A stretch of DNA of 64,000 nucleotides from UBA10649 sp965227045 (lineage in GTDB: Bacteria; Actinomycetota; Actinomycetes; S36-B12). Of this stretch, positions 1 to 8,707 are shown in pieces. Numbering within the stretch: position 1 is the stretch's first letter; every line of letters begins with the position of its first letter. The DNA lies in assembly GCA_965227045.1 (NCBI GenBank), contig OZ245718.1:1364001-1428000 (forward strand), written 5' to 3'. Under the pieces are notes generated by a model that ran no database searches, had not been told where the DNA came from, and saw only the letters and a program-made list of their open reading frames with translations. A program made the translations under genes and the position numbers.

Positions 1-564
1 GCGCAGTGCCTTTGCCTCTTCGAGGATGACCGTGGCGTCCTCAGTCGTGACGTCCGCGCCGGCATTGGGGAAGGTGATGGTCGCGTAGGCGACGTGCCCG
101 TCCGGACTGACCGTGGAGAAGGACTGCGCTGCCTCGGCCATGGCTGCCTGGACGTCCGCCGGCATGGCGGCGATCTCGTCCGCGCTGGGCTGCTGCTGAG
201 CGGGCGGGCATGCGGAGCCGAAGGATGCTCCGGCGGGGTTCGTGACGCAGCTCACGGACTTCAGGGAGGCGATCTTCTCCAGGACCGGCGTGACGAGTGC
301 CAGGACCGACGGGTCGACTGCTGACGCGCCGTCCGCCGTCGGCGACCAGACAAGGGTGGCCCCGCCGTCGAGGGAGCCGGTGTCCGTTCCCGCGCTGTCC
401 AGCAGCTCGGTGGCCGACGTCGACTCCGTGTCCGGCAGGTCGAACGAGTCGTTGAGAGTGCCGCCGATGCTCGAGCCGAGCCCGATGATCGCGATGATCG
501 CGATGAACCACGCAACGAGCGCAATGACGGGGCGGCGAACCGCCCACGCGGACAGACCGGGCAT
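1..564 (-). CDS. MMPL-family (RND) transporter, N-terminal part
   Basis: This is the N-terminal 188 codons of an MMPL-type RND exporter; the rest lies beyond the window edge. The start is the ATG at 564, preceded by an AGGAA ribosome site. A hydrophobic segment at about residues 12-34 is the first membrane helix, and the following soluble part (about 35-188) matches the first extracytoplasmic loop of MMPL proteins. It lies 87 bases downstream of an ABC permease in a two-component/ABC/MMPL arrangement common in actinobacteria, so it probably exports a lipid, peptide or drug together with or in parallel to the ABC pump. The substrate cannot be told. The family call rests on the N-terminus only. 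Confidence 0.75.
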   Translation of the reverse strand, partial: MPGLSAWAVRRPVIALVAWFIAIIAIIGLGSSIGGTLNDSFDLPDTESTSATELLDSAGTDTGSLDGGATLVWSPTADGASAVDPSVLALVTPVLEKIASLKSVSCVTNPAGASFGSACPPAQQQPSADEIAAMPADVQAAMAEAAQSFSTVSPDGHVAYATITFPNAGADVTTEDATVILEEAKALR

Positions 565-651
565 CGAGTTCCTGCTTCCTGTGACGAGATGTTTCAGCGG
601 ACGTCCGCGACGGCCGATGGCCGTCGCGGACTAGGGGTTTACGTGTCGAGC

Positions 652-1512
652 TCAGGCATCGCGTCTGCGCATCGCCACAGCCGCCCCCGCCAGGCCAGCG
701 ACCAGCCAGGCGGCCAGCACGAGCGCGCCCGCGCCGGGACTCAGCATCCCCGCGGGGGGCACGAGGGTTGTGAATGCGGCTCCCGCATTGGACGGCAGGT
801 ACTGCAGCGCGCTGTCCCAGCCGTCAGGGAGCAGGGCGCCGGCGAGCGCTGGTGCGAAGAGGACACCACCGATCAGGATGCCGATGCTTCCCGCGGTCGA
901 TCGCAGCAGCACTCCCAGCACGAGACCGCCGATGCCGATGCCGATGAGGTAGCCGGCCGTCCCCAGGAGGACGCGCAGCACGCCGTCATCGGTAAGGGCG
1001 TTCGTGGGCATGCCGGCGGCGGACAACGCCTGCATCCCACCGAAGAACGCGACGGCCAGAGCAACAAGGACGACCGGCAGGAGGACGGCGACGAATACCA
1101 GCACCTTGGCCCACAGCACATTGAGTCGCCCGGGCACAGCGGCGAGGGTGAGCCGGATCATGCCCGAGGAGTACTCCCGCGATCCGAGCAGAGCACCCAG
1201 CACTCCGATGATGAGCAGCGCGAGATTCGCTCCGACAAGGACGATGTCGACCGGGCTGGAAGAGCCGCCGCCGGGCCCGCCCTGGCCGGGGCCCTCTCCG
1301 CTGGAACTCATCGCCGCCGCGAGCAGGCCGAACACGGAGATGACCGCGAAGACCGCGGCGACGATGATCCAGTTCGAGCGCAGGGACCGAAACTTGATCC
1401 ACTCGCTGCGTACGACCCGAGGGAAGGTCAGCCGTACCGATGCCGCGACAGCCGTGCCGGCGGGGACCACGAGTTCGTGGTTGGACGCGATCGTCGGTGC
1501 CTCGGTGCTCAT
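652..1512 (-). CDS. ABC transporter permease (ABC-2 type)
   Basis: A 286-residue polytopic protein that would form the membrane half of an ABC-2 exporter with the adjacent ATPase. After a cytoplasmic stretch ending in SEWIKFRSLRSN there is a helix at about 48-68, then a Gly/Ser-rich outside loop (about 69-87) and some five further helices. The ATG at 1512 overlaps the stop codon of the ATPase gene (ATGA), so the two are translationally coupled. ABC-2 permeases paired with DrrA/BcrA-like ATPases usually move lipids, antibiotics or peptides; the substrate here is unknown. Confidence 0.85.
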   Translation of the reverse strand: MSTEAPTIASNHELVVPAGTAVAASVRLTFPRVVRSEWIKFRSLRSNWIIVAAVFAVISVFGLLAAAMSSSGEGPGQGGPGGGSSSPVDIVLVGANLALLIIGVLGALLGSREYSSGMIRLTLAAVPGRLNVLWAKVLVFVAVLLPVVLVALAVAFFGGMQALSAAGMPTNALTDDGVLRVLLGTAGYLIGIGIGGLVLGVLLRSTAGSIGILIGGVLFAPALAGALLPDGWDSALQYLPSNAGAAFTTLVPPAGMLSPGAGALVLAAWLVAGLAGAAVAMRRRDA

Positions 1513-2456
1513 CAGGCTGCCTCTCTGCTCGTCGCGCTTACTAGGCCGATGTCCGTGGTGCCGTGATAGGTCACGTCGTCCTTCGTGAGTTCCATGTAGG
1601 CCTCCTCCAGCGACGGGGTCGTCGGCATCAGCTCGTGAAGGGTGATGCTGTTGGCCGCTGCGATATCGCCGATCGCTGCTGCTGAGAGCCCCTGGACGGA
1701 CAGGCGGTTCGGCGCGTCGGAGGCAACGGTGACGCCCTGTCCCGCGATGAGCCATCGCAGGGTGTCTGCCTGCGGGGACGTCACGACGACCTCGTTCTTA
1801 CCGGCTCGGGCGATGAAGTGGGCCATCGGCTCGTCGGCGATGACCCGTCCTCTGCCGACAACAATGAGGTGCTCTGCGGTCAGCTCCATCTCGCTCATGA
1901 GGTGCGAGGAGATGAACACGGTCCGCCCGTCGGCGGCGAGTTCCTTCAGCAGGTTGCGGATCCACTGGATGCCATCGGGATCGAGGCCATTGACGGGCTC
2001 GTCGAGCATGACGATCCCCGGATCGGCCAGCAACGCGACCGCGATTCCCAGGCGCTGCCCCATGCCCAGGGAGAAGCCACCAGCAGGCTTGCGCGCAACG
2101 TCGGACAAGCCGACGGCCTCGAGCATCTCGTCGACGCGACCGGCTCCGATGCCGACAGTGGCGCCGAGGGCGAGGAGGTGGTTGCGGGCCGATCGCCCCT
2201 TGTCGAGGGCGCGTGCCTCGAGGAGGGCACCGAGCTCGGTGATCGGTGCGGGTGACTCGGCGTAGGAGTGCCCGTTCACGGTCGCATAGCCCGATGTCGG
2301 CCGGTCCAGGCCGAGGATGACGCGCATCGTGGTGGACTTACCGGCGCCATTCGGTCCCAGGAAGCCGGTGACGATCCCGGGCTTGACCGTGAAGGTCATC
2401 CGGTCGACGGCGACGACGTCGCCATAGGTCTTGGTTACCTCATGCACTTCGATCAT
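1512..2456 (-). CDS. ABC transporter ATP-binding protein (DrrA/BcrA-like)
   Basis: A 314-residue ATPase powering the neighbouring permease. Walker A is GPNGAGKST near residue 37, the signature is FSLGMGQR, and Walker B ends in VMLDEP with the switch His in SSHLMSE. The C-terminal 80 residues form the extra domain seen in antibiotic- and peptide-export ATPases. The start is the ATG at 2456, with GAAGGAG ten bases upstream; a longer open frame reaching 2570 is judged noncoding. The gene is separated from the response regulator by 131 bases, which may hold a promoter controlled by that regulator. Confidence 0.92.
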   Translation of the reverse strand: MIEVHEVTKTYGDVVAVDRMTFTVKPGIVTGFLGPNGAGKSTTMRVILGLDRPTSGYATVNGHSYAESPAPITELGALLEARALDKGRSARNHLLALGATVGIGAGRVDEMLEAVGLSDVARKPAGGFSLGMGQRLGIAVALLADPGIVMLDEPVNGLDPDGIQWIRNLLKELAADGRTVFISSHLMSEMELTAEHLIVVGRGRVIADEPMAHFIARAGKNEVVVTSPQADTLRWLIAGQGVTVASDAPNRLSVQGLSAAAIGDIAAANSITLHELMPTTPSLEEAYMELTKDDVTYHGTTDIGLVSATSREAA

Positions 2457-2587
2457 GATCGGCGTGCTCCTTCGATGGTGCGAGTCGTGCGTACACCCAC
2501 CATCTCCCCCGCAGGCCAGCGGTGTCGTCATCCAGCGGCGGTCTGTTGAGGTACTGCGGATGGATGACACGAGTGCGAAGCGAGGAG

Positions 2588-3262
2588 CTACTCGGTGTCC
2601 CCCGGCCGGACCAGGCCGCTCTGGTAGGCAATGACGACAAGCTGCGCGCGATCACGCACGTCGAGCTTGGCCATCGCACGATTGATGTGCGTCTTGACGG
2701 TCAGCGGCGACAAGAACAGCCGCGCGGCGATGTCGTCGTTGGTCAGCCCGAGCGCCGCCAGGGCAAGGACCTCCCGCTCGCGGTCCGTGAGAACGGACAG
2801 GTCGTCGTTGGGGCGCGGCGCCCCGTCGGGTGCCTGCAGGAAACGCGCGATGAGGCCCCTCGTCGCGCGCGGCGAGAGCAGGGCCTCCCCCGCAGAGACC
2901 ACGCGGATGGCATCGAGCAGGTCCTCCGGCTCGACCCCCTTGCCGAGGAATCCGCTGGCACCGGCACGCAGCGCCTCGAACACCTGCTCATCGGCCTCGA
3001 ACGTCGTCAGGATCAGCACCTTGACGGCGCGAAGTTCCGGCGCAGTGGTGATCCGCTCGGTCGCGGTGATGCCGTCCGTTCCCGGCATGCGGATGTCCAT
3101 CAGCACGACGTCCGGAAGGAGTGCACGCGCCTGGCGGACGGCGTCGTCGCCATCCACGGCCTCCCCCACCACGTCCATGTCGGGAGCGTTCGCCACGAGT
3201 GCGGCGAAGCCTCCGCGGATCAGCGCCTGGTCATCCGCGATGAGAACGCGGATCGCCGTCAC
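2588..3262 (-). CDS. NarL/LuxR-type response regulator
   Basis: A 224-residue two-component response regulator. The receiver domain (about 1-120) has the acidic pair D10/D11, the phosphoacceptor D56 in LMDIRMPG and the conserved Lys in GFLGKG. The C-terminal LuxR-type helix-turn-helix (about 150-215) begins LTDREREVLAL. Its ATG overlaps the stop of the histidine kinase gene (ATGA), so the kinase and regulator are made together. It probably controls the ABC/MMPL genes directly downstream, as is usual for this arrangement. The inducing signal is not evident. Confidence 0.94.
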   Translation of the reverse strand: MTAIRVLIADDQALIRGGFAALVANAPDMDVVGEAVDGDDAVRQARALLPDVVLMDIRMPGTDGITATERITTAPELRAVKVLILTTFEADEQVFEALRAGASGFLGKGVEPEDLLDAIRVVSAGEALLSPRATRGLIARFLQAPDGAPRPNDDLSVLTDREREVLALAALGLTNDDIAARLFLSPLTVKTHINRAMAKLDVRDRAQLVVIAYQSGLVRPGDTE

Positions 3263-4422
3263 GGCAGTTCCCGCGGAAGCTCGGCGGTAACGAGGAAGCG
3301 CCGCTGGTCGATGCCGCCGATGTCGATCCGGCCGCCGACAGACGCGACTCTCTCGCGCATCCCGATGAGCCCGTATCCCGAGCCCGGGGCAGCGGAAGCG
3401 TTGGCCTCAATGGTGTTCGCCACCGTCAGCCGGACCGCATTCGAGTCATACTCGACGCTCGCCTCGGCGGCGCCGTCGCCGTACTTCGCGGCGTTGGTCA
3501 GGGACTCCTGCACGATGCGGTACGCCGTCAGATCGATGAGCGGTTCGAGGTCATATGGCTGGCCGGTCACAGTCCACGTGACATGCATGCCGGCGTTACG
3601 CATCGCATCGACAATGGCCGTCGCATCGCGCAGTGACGGGGCAGGCTGCTGGGAGACCTGGTCCTCTGGTGCGCGAAGCAGACCGAGGATCGCCGAGAGC
3701 TCGGTGAGCACGGCCTGACTGGACTCGCGGATCACCGTGACCGAGGCACGGGCCTGCGCGGGATCGACGTCGAGCAGGTGCCGGGCCACGCCAGCCTGAA
3801 CGTTGATGACCGAGATGTGATGAGCCACGACATCGTGCAGCTCGTGAGCGATCCGCAGTCTCTCTGCGGCGACCCGGCGCTGAGCTTCCTCGTCACGGGA
3901 CTGCTCGGCGCGGACGGCGCGTTCCTGCGCCGCGGCCAAGACCTGACGTTGGCTTCGGACCGCTGCGCCGACGGCAGCCGCCATGCCGCTCCAACCGACG
4001 ACGGCGTACGTGTTGCCCGCCGGCAGCTGCCCTGCGGTCAGCGACGCCAGCAGTAAGCATCCCGCCGTCACCGCTGCTGCAGACACTGCCTGCAACAGCG
4101 TCGATCTCGCCGCCACCGTGTACAACGCGATAAATATCGGCAGGATCGCAGTCGTCAGAGAGTCAGAGAAGAGAATCGAGCCGACTCCCGCGGCGAGGGT
4201 CGCGAGCAATACCGGGAGCGGATACCTGCGGCGCAAAGTGAGCACGGCCGATGCGCCAATCGCCATCGCCAACGTGCCTGGCCCCTCGAAGACCCGCTCG
4301 GCGTCGACAGCGTCTGGCGGGCGCGCGAACAGCACGAAGATCAGGACCAGCAGCGCCAGAAGTCCGTCGGCTGCTGTCGGATGCGCTCGGAGCCATAGCC
4401 GAAAACTCGATGTCGCGCGCAT
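3259..4422 (-). CDS. sensor histidine kinase, HisKA_3 type
   Basis: A 387-residue membrane kinase partnering the downstream regulator. Four to five helices fill residues 20-160, with short loops, so the signal is probably sensed in or at the membrane rather than by a large outer domain. The dimerisation/phosphoacceptor box is IAHELHDVVAHH (His near 196), the N box is QESLTNAAKYG and the G box GSGYGLIGMRERV, typical of DesK/NarL-pairing kinases. The ATG at 4422 was chosen because it starts just before the first helix; a longer frame to 4476 adds 18 unlikely residues. All catalytic motifs look intact. Confidence 0.9.
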   Translation of the reverse strand: MRATSSFRLWLRAHPTAADGLLALLVLIFVLFARPPDAVDAERVFEGPGTLAMAIGASAVLTLRRRYPLPVLLATLAAGVGSILFSDSLTTAILPIFIALYTVAARSTLLQAVSAAAVTAGCLLLASLTAGQLPAGNTYAVVGWSGMAAAVGAAVRSQRQVLAAAQERAVRAEQSRDEEAQRRVAAERLRIAHELHDVVAHHISVINVQAGVARHLLDVDPAQARASVTVIRESSQAVLTELSAILGLLRAPEDQVSQQPAPSLRDATAIVDAMRNAGMHVTWTVTGQPYDLEPLIDLTAYRIVQESLTNAAKYGDGAAEASVEYDSNAVRLTVANTIEANASAAPGSGYGLIGMRERVASVGGRIDIGGIDQRRFLVTAELPRELP

Positions 4423-4476
4423 GCACTGACTGTAAAGGGCAATGCGCCCACGCTTCGTCGTCCAACCGCAGTACAA

Positions 4477-5490
4477 CTACCGGTGGGTCCACTCAAGGAG
4501 GCGGTCGACCTCCCACGTCGTAACCACGTCGTCGGCATCGCCGCCGGCCGCCGCGACGCGGGCGCATCCTGACGACTGCCAGTCCAGTTGGCCGGGAGCG
4601 TGCGCATCGGTGTCGATAGCCAGCAGGCAGCCCGCCTCGATCGCCGCAGCAAGGATCGGCTCGGGCGGATCCTGCCGTTCGGGCCGACAGTTGACCTCCA
4701 CTGCGACGCCATTGGCTCGGCACGCGGCAAGAACGGCCTCGACGTCGAACGTCGACTCTGGTCGGCCTCGTCCTTGCACCTTGCGGCCGGTGCAGTGCCC
4801 GAGCACGTCGGTCCGCGGATTGCTCACCGCCGCGAGCATTCGCCGGGTCATGACGTCCTTGGGATCGCGAAGGTGCCAATGCACGCTCGCGACGACGACG
4901 TCGAGTCGTTCGAGCAGGTCGTCGTCCTGATCAAGCGAGCCGTCCTCGAGGATGTCGACTTCGATGCCGGTCAGCAGCCGAAACGGCGCGAGCTCGGTGT
5001 TGATGCTCGCGACGATGTCGAGCTGCTCCTCCAGACGTTCGCGACTCAGCCCGTTGGCGACAGTCAGCCGCGGACTGTGGTCGGTGAGCGCAGTCCACGA
5101 ATGGCCGAGCTCAACGCACGTCGTCGCCATCTCGAGAATCGAGCTGCCACCATCGCTCCAGTCCGAATGGGTGTGGCAGTCGCCCCTGATCGCCACGAGC
5201 AACGTCCGCGCAGTCGGGTCCAGGTCGCTGCGGCCGTCCGGCCGGCCCTCGAGTTCTGCGAGGTAGCCGGGTACCTCGCCGTTCTCGGCGGCGATGATCA
5301 CCTCGGCAGTCTTGGGGCCGATGCCGGGCAGGGTGGTCAGCGTTCCGGCCCGCGTTCGCGCGTGGATCTCCGCGGGGCCGGCTTGGTCGACCGCGCTCGC
5401 TGCCTTTCTGAACGCCTGAACACGGTACGAGTCGGCCAGATCGCGTTCGAGGAGGAAGGCGATCCGGCGCAGCGCAGCTGACGGCTCCAC
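4477..5490 (-). CDS. PHP-domain metal-dependent phosphoesterase with helix-hairpin-helix N-terminus
   Basis: About 337 residues from a GTG at 5490. Residues 1-75 resemble the N-terminal helical/helix-hairpin-helix part of family X DNA polymerases (TLTTLPGIGPKTAEV). Residues 100-337 form a PHP domain with the metal ligands HTHSD (106-110), TDH (136-138), Glu177 and the late DTDAH motif. There is no polymerase palm, so this is the stand-alone form of the polX C-terminus. Such proteins are taken to be phosphatases or nucleases, possibly in DNA repair; the exact substrate is not known. The open frame continues to 5688, but that extension is Arg-rich and overlaps the divergent lipoprotein gene. 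Confidence 0.8.
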   Translation of the reverse strand: MEPSAALRRIAFLLERDLADSYRVQAFRKAASAVDQAGPAEIHARTRAGTLTTLPGIGPKTAEVIIAAENGEVPGYLAELEGRPDGRSDLDPTARTLLVAIRGDCHTHSDWSDGGSSILEMATTCVELGHSWTALTDHSPRLTVANGLSRERLEEQLDIVASINTELAPFRLLTGIEVDILEDGSLDQDDDLLERLDVVVASVHWHLRDPKDVMTRRMLAAVSNPRTDVLGHCTGRKVQGRGRPESTFDVEAVLAACRANGVAVEVNCRPERQDPPEPILAAAIEAGCLLAIDTDAHAPGQLDWQSSGCARVAAAGGDADDVVTTWEVDRLLEWTHR

Positions 5491-5554
5491 AGGTAGGACG
5501 CTAGCGCGCGCGCTTCGGTCGCCACGCGAATGCGTGCGGTGGGAGGATCGCCTC

Positions 5555-6463
5555 GTGTTCGACCGAGGACGCCGATCGTCGCGAACCATCCGGAGCGCTG
5601 TTGCCCTGTCGTTCGCGTGCAGCCTCGCGGCCTGCGCCAGCCCGGTCGATGCATTGTCGAGTGATGGCCCGAGTCGCGACTCGTCCATCGCGACTGCGCC
5701 GCAGGAGGACGTGCTGGTCCGCGACTACCTGCCGGGACTGGCCGCCGAACTCCGCAGCCCGGTGGGCACGGGCTCGGGCATCCTCGTCGTGCTGGTTCCA
5801 GGCGGGGGTTGGGCGAGCGCAGACCCCGGCGGGCTGGTGCCCTTGGCCGAGACCCTCACCGTCGGCGGCGCGACAACCTCGCTGATCACCTACTCGACGA
5901 CGCAGACACTGAGCAGATTCCCGACGGGCGTCAACGACGTGGCCTGCGCGATTCGCTGGTCCGTGCAGCAGGCACGAGACCTAGGGCACGACCCGGCGCA
6001 CACGGTGGTGCTGGGCCATTCGGCGGGCGGCCATCTCGCTGCGCTGGTCGCACTCTCGGGTTCGCAGTTCGGGAGCACGTGCCCGTATCCGGCCGTCGGC
6101 GTCGACGGTCTGGTGGGATTGGCGGGCATCTACGACACCGACGCGATTCGGCCTGCCCTGTCCTCATGGATGGGAATCAGCGCTGACGTGGACCGGCCCG
6201 AGTGGCACCAGGTCAATCCGACCCATTGGCTCCGCCACAACGATGGCCATGAGACCGACCTGCGAGTCCTGCTTCTGCACGGAGATTCGGACGAGGTCGT
6301 GCCGGTCAGCCAGACCACGGACTTCGCCACGGAGCTCACGTCCGCAGGCGTCGACACCACCACCGTGATACTCCCGGGACTGGGGCACCTCGACCTGTTT
6401 CTCGCTGCGAATGCGGGACCGCCGATCCAGGAGTGGCTCGACTCATGGCCGCGCGAGACCTGA
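5555..6463 (+). CDS. alpha/beta-hydrolase lipoprotein (esterase-like)
   Basis: A 302-residue exported esterase-like protein. GTG at 5555 was preferred over GTG 5534 because GGGAGG sits eight bases upstream. A signal peptide ends in a lipobox LAAC (Cys27), so the mature protein should be lipid-anchored outside the membrane. The hydrolase domain shows an oxyanion segment VPGGGW, the nucleophile elbow GHSAGG (Ser about 156), an acid in LLHGDSDEVVP and His in GLGHLD, the order found in the hormone-sensitive-lipase/BD-FAE group. It is divergent from the PHP gene. The natural substrate is unknown. Confidence 0.82.
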   Translation: MFDRGRRSSRTIRSAVALSFACSLAACASPVDALSSDGPSRDSSIATAPQEDVLVRDYLPGLAAELRSPVGTGSGILVVLVPGGGWASADPGGLVPLAETLTVGGATTSLITYSTTQTLSRFPTGVNDVACAIRWSVQQARDLGHDPAHTVVLGHSAGGHLAALVALSGSQFGSTCPYPAVGVDGLVGLAGIYDTDAIRPALSSWMGISADVDRPEWHQVNPTHWLRHNDGHETDLRVLLLHGDSDEVVPVSQTTDFATELTSAGVDTTTVILPGLGHLDLFLAANAGPPIQEWLDSWPRET

Positions 6464-6469
6464 CAATCC

Positions 6470-6496
6470 CTAGCACTCTCAATGGCAGAGTGCTAA
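6470..6496. promoter_or_regulatory. CIRCE operator (HrcA site)
   Basis: The sequence CTAGCACTC, nine spacer bases, then GAGTGCTAA matches the CIRCE consensus TTAGCACTC-N9-GAGTGCTAA at all but the first base. CIRCE binds the heat-shock repressor HrcA. It lies 68 bases before the Hsp20 start and seven bases after the stop of the upstream gene. Confidence 0.93.
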
Positions 6497-6563
6497 TATT
6501 CCTGCCGCACACACAGGCAGCGCCCGCTACAGGGGCGGGCGTCTTGGACGCTAGGAGGTAGCC

Positions 6564-7028
6564 ATGTCCGTGTTGCGTTTTGATCCATTCCGCGATCTTG
6601 ACCGCATCTCCGAGCAGTTGCTCGGCGCGCCCGCAGGCACCCGGAGAGTGCCCCGATTCATGCCCATGGACCTCTTCAAGGCCGGCGACCACTACGTGCT
6701 TCTCGCGGACCTGCCCGGTGTCGACCCAGGGTCGATCGACATCGACGTCGACAACGGGACGCTGACGATCCGAGCCGAGCGCACGCCCCGCGGCGACGAG
6801 GAGATCGAGTGGCTCGCCAGCGAGCGTTTCACCGGCGCATACATGCGACAGGTCTCGCTCGGTGACGGCGTCGACGGTGACGCGATCTCCGCGTCGTATG
6901 ACAACGGCGTCCTCAGCGTGACGATCCCGCTCGCGGAGAGGGCAAAGCGGCGCCGGATCGATGTCGCCGTGAGTGAGCGCTCCGACGTCATCACCAGCGG
7001 CGTCGCGCAGGACCAGATCGCAAGCTGA
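6564..7028 (+). CDS. Hsp20 small heat-shock protein
   Basis: A 154-residue alpha-crystallin-type chaperone that would hold unfolded proteins during stress in the cytoplasm. The alpha-crystallin domain covers about residues 33-135, with ADLPGVDPGSIDIDV and a C-terminal VTIPLAE segment corresponding to the family IXI-type tail. The ribosome site AGGAGG lies just before the ATG. The CIRCE element upstream implies HrcA repression. A strong hairpin terminator follows, so the gene is probably transcribed alone. Confidence 0.95.
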   Translation: MSVLRFDPFRDLDRISEQLLGAPAGTRRVPRFMPMDLFKAGDHYVLLADLPGVDPGSIDIDVDNGTLTIRAERTPRGDEEIEWLASERFTGAYMRQVSLGDGVDGDAISASYDNGVLSVTIPLAERAKRRRIDVAVSERSDVITSGVAQDQIAS

Positions 7029-7038
7029 CTGTCCGGTG

Positions 7039-7070
7039 GTGTGGTGCCGGCAGCGCCGTCGGCACCACAC
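7039..7070. terminator. hairpin terminator after hsp20
   Basis: GTGTGGTGCCG (7039-7049) and CGGCACCACAC (7060-7070) form a perfect 11-pair stem with a 10-base loop, 11 bases after the Hsp20 stop. No T-run follows. It lies between convergent genes and could serve both strands. Confidence 0.75.
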
Positions 7071-7094
7071 TCCGGTCTACGGGCGGGAATCCCT

Positions 7095-8576
7095 TTAATG
7101 CGCGGTCACCGGAACAATGCGGAAGATCCGCGTCTCATCCGTCTGCAGTGAGATGGTCTGAGACCACACTCCCCCGTTCGCGGCGGGGATCACGTAGTCC
7201 GGGGCATGGCTGGCCGATGCCGCCGCGGTGTTGAAGTCTCCGAGCGGCACGTCGGCGAAGTCGGCGTAGACGTAGACGTTGTACACGGTGCCAATCACTG
7301 GATGCGCCGTCGCCGTGAGCGTCATGGGGGTCCCGGCCGGAGCGCTCGACAGCACGGCCTGGTCCTGGAAGCCCTCGTTGTTGACGTTCGAGGTCAGCTC
7401 AACGGCGATTGCGGCCGGGCCGCCGGTGGTGTCGTCGATGATTCCCGTCACTGCGGTGCCGTAGTTCTGCACGCTTCCGCTGATGAGAATGGGCGCGGAG
7501 TAGAGGTCGTACGTGCTGGTGTCCGAGCTGGATGTGTTCGCGCCCGCGCGGTAGTTCTGCCAGTCGTCGACGTTGAAGGTGTACAGGGCGGAATTGGCCG
7601 GGTTCTCCGGGCTGTTGCTCGGAACGTCGTTGGTTATCGGCGTGTAGAGGCCGTTGTCGCTGATCGTGATGATGTCGTCGTTGTAGTAGGTGGACGCAGA
7701 TGAGCCGCTCAGCGCGTGATTCGACCCCACGCCCACGACGGGCACGATGTGGTCGTAGATCGGATCACCGGAGCCGGATTCGCCCAGCATGGGCACGTTG
7801 TTGTAGACGCCGATGATCACCGTCTCGTCGGCCAGCACGTGCGACTTGATCCACGCGAGAAAGTCGTTGGTATTCGTCTCGACAGAGCCGTTGTAGTCCT
7901 CCGCCTTCAACCGCATCGCCTGCGCCACCTGCAGGTCGGTGATGCCGTGGCCGTTGCTGCCGAGGAGCAGCTGCGAGTTCGCGCTCGCCTCGCTTCCGCC
8001 CGACGGCATGGCGAAGGCCCGCGCGGTCCACTGGGAGGTGTAGCCCCCATTGCGCATGAGCGCGGTGATGAAGCTGGTCTCCCCGCAGTAGCCGGAGTTG
8101 GCGTTCCACTGCAGCCGTGCGGTTATGCCGGTCGACATGTTGTAGGTGGTGGTGAGGAGTGCCCGCGAGGAGCCGTCCAGGGCGGACGTGGTTGGACTGG
8201 GTGTTGGAGAGGGTGCCGGCGTTGGCGTCGGCGATGGGGGCGTCGGCGTGGGCGCGGGGACTTCTGGGGGCTGGGAGGCGACGCGGACCTCGCAGGCGAT
8301 TCCGTTCCGCGGCCTGTCCAGTCCGGGCACCGCACCGATCAGCGAGTTGTACAGCGCCTTGTTGACGGTTGGACGCCGGAACCCGGACGCCACCGCAGCG
8401 GCTGCGGCGGCGGACGTGGACGCGACACCCGAGGCGAACGCGGAGTTCAGTGCGGTGCACGTTCGAAACTTGGGAGGCGCCGCCGCCGCTGACGTCGCAA
8501 GTGACAAACCCAGCCCGACCATCACGGCCGTCTCTGACGCGACGATCGTCGCGGTCAGGCGAGGGCGTACGTTCAT
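7095..8576 (-). CDS. secreted C39-like cysteine peptidase with Excalibur-like N-terminus
   Basis: A 493-residue exported protein with a signal peptide (about 1-34). Residues 37-97 look like a stretched Excalibur domain: Cys40 and a LDRPRNGIACE end with Cys95, which lacks most of the acidic calcium ligands of DxDxDGxxCE. A Pro/Thr/Ser linker follows (about 105-135). The central domain shows YCGETSF (Cys164), YDHIVPVVGV (His276) and a later SDN, fitting the papain-fold C39-like peptidase layout. The last 130 residues are beta-rich and unassigned. The start is supported by GGAG six bases upstream. I infer an extracellular peptidase; the target is unknown. Confidence 0.65.
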   Translation of the reverse strand: MNVRPRLTATIVASETAVMVGLGLSLATSAAAAPPKFRTCTALNSAFASGVASTSAAAAAAVASGFRRPTVNKALYNSLIGAVPGLDRPRNGIACEVRVASQPPEVPAPTPTPPSPTPTPAPSPTPSPTTSALDGSSRALLTTTYNMSTGITARLQWNANSGYCGETSFITALMRNGGYTSQWTARAFAMPSGGSEASANSQLLLGSNGHGITDLQVAQAMRLKAEDYNGSVETNTNDFLAWIKSHVLADETVIIGVYNNVPMLGESGSGDPIYDHIVPVVGVGSNHALSGSSASTYYNDDIITISDNGLYTPITNDVPSNSPENPANSALYTFNVDDWQNYRAGANTSSSDTSTYDLYSAPILISGSVQNYGTAVTGIIDDTTGGPAAIAVELTSNVNNEGFQDQAVLSSAPAGTPMTLTATAHPVIGTVYNVYVYADFADVPLGDFNTAAASASHAPDYVIPAANGGVWSQTISLQTDETRIFRIVPVTAH

Positions 8577-8707
8577 CGATCTCCGTCCGTGGCGTTGCGC
8601 GAAGTATTCCCTACCTCGCCCGCTCCCAAACCTGGCAGCCTTGACGTGTCACTTGTTTTTTGCAAGTATCGCATCGGTCCACTGAGGGACATAGGAATGG
8701 AGATTCG

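Noticed and set aside
589..1566. 325-codon frame opposite the ABC permease
   Set aside because: Shadow of the permease gene, without family features.
6464..6563. HspR/HAIR site before hsp20
   Set aside because: The inverted repeat is the CIRCE type (GCACTC/GAGTGC with N9), not CTTGAGT-N7-ACTCAAG.
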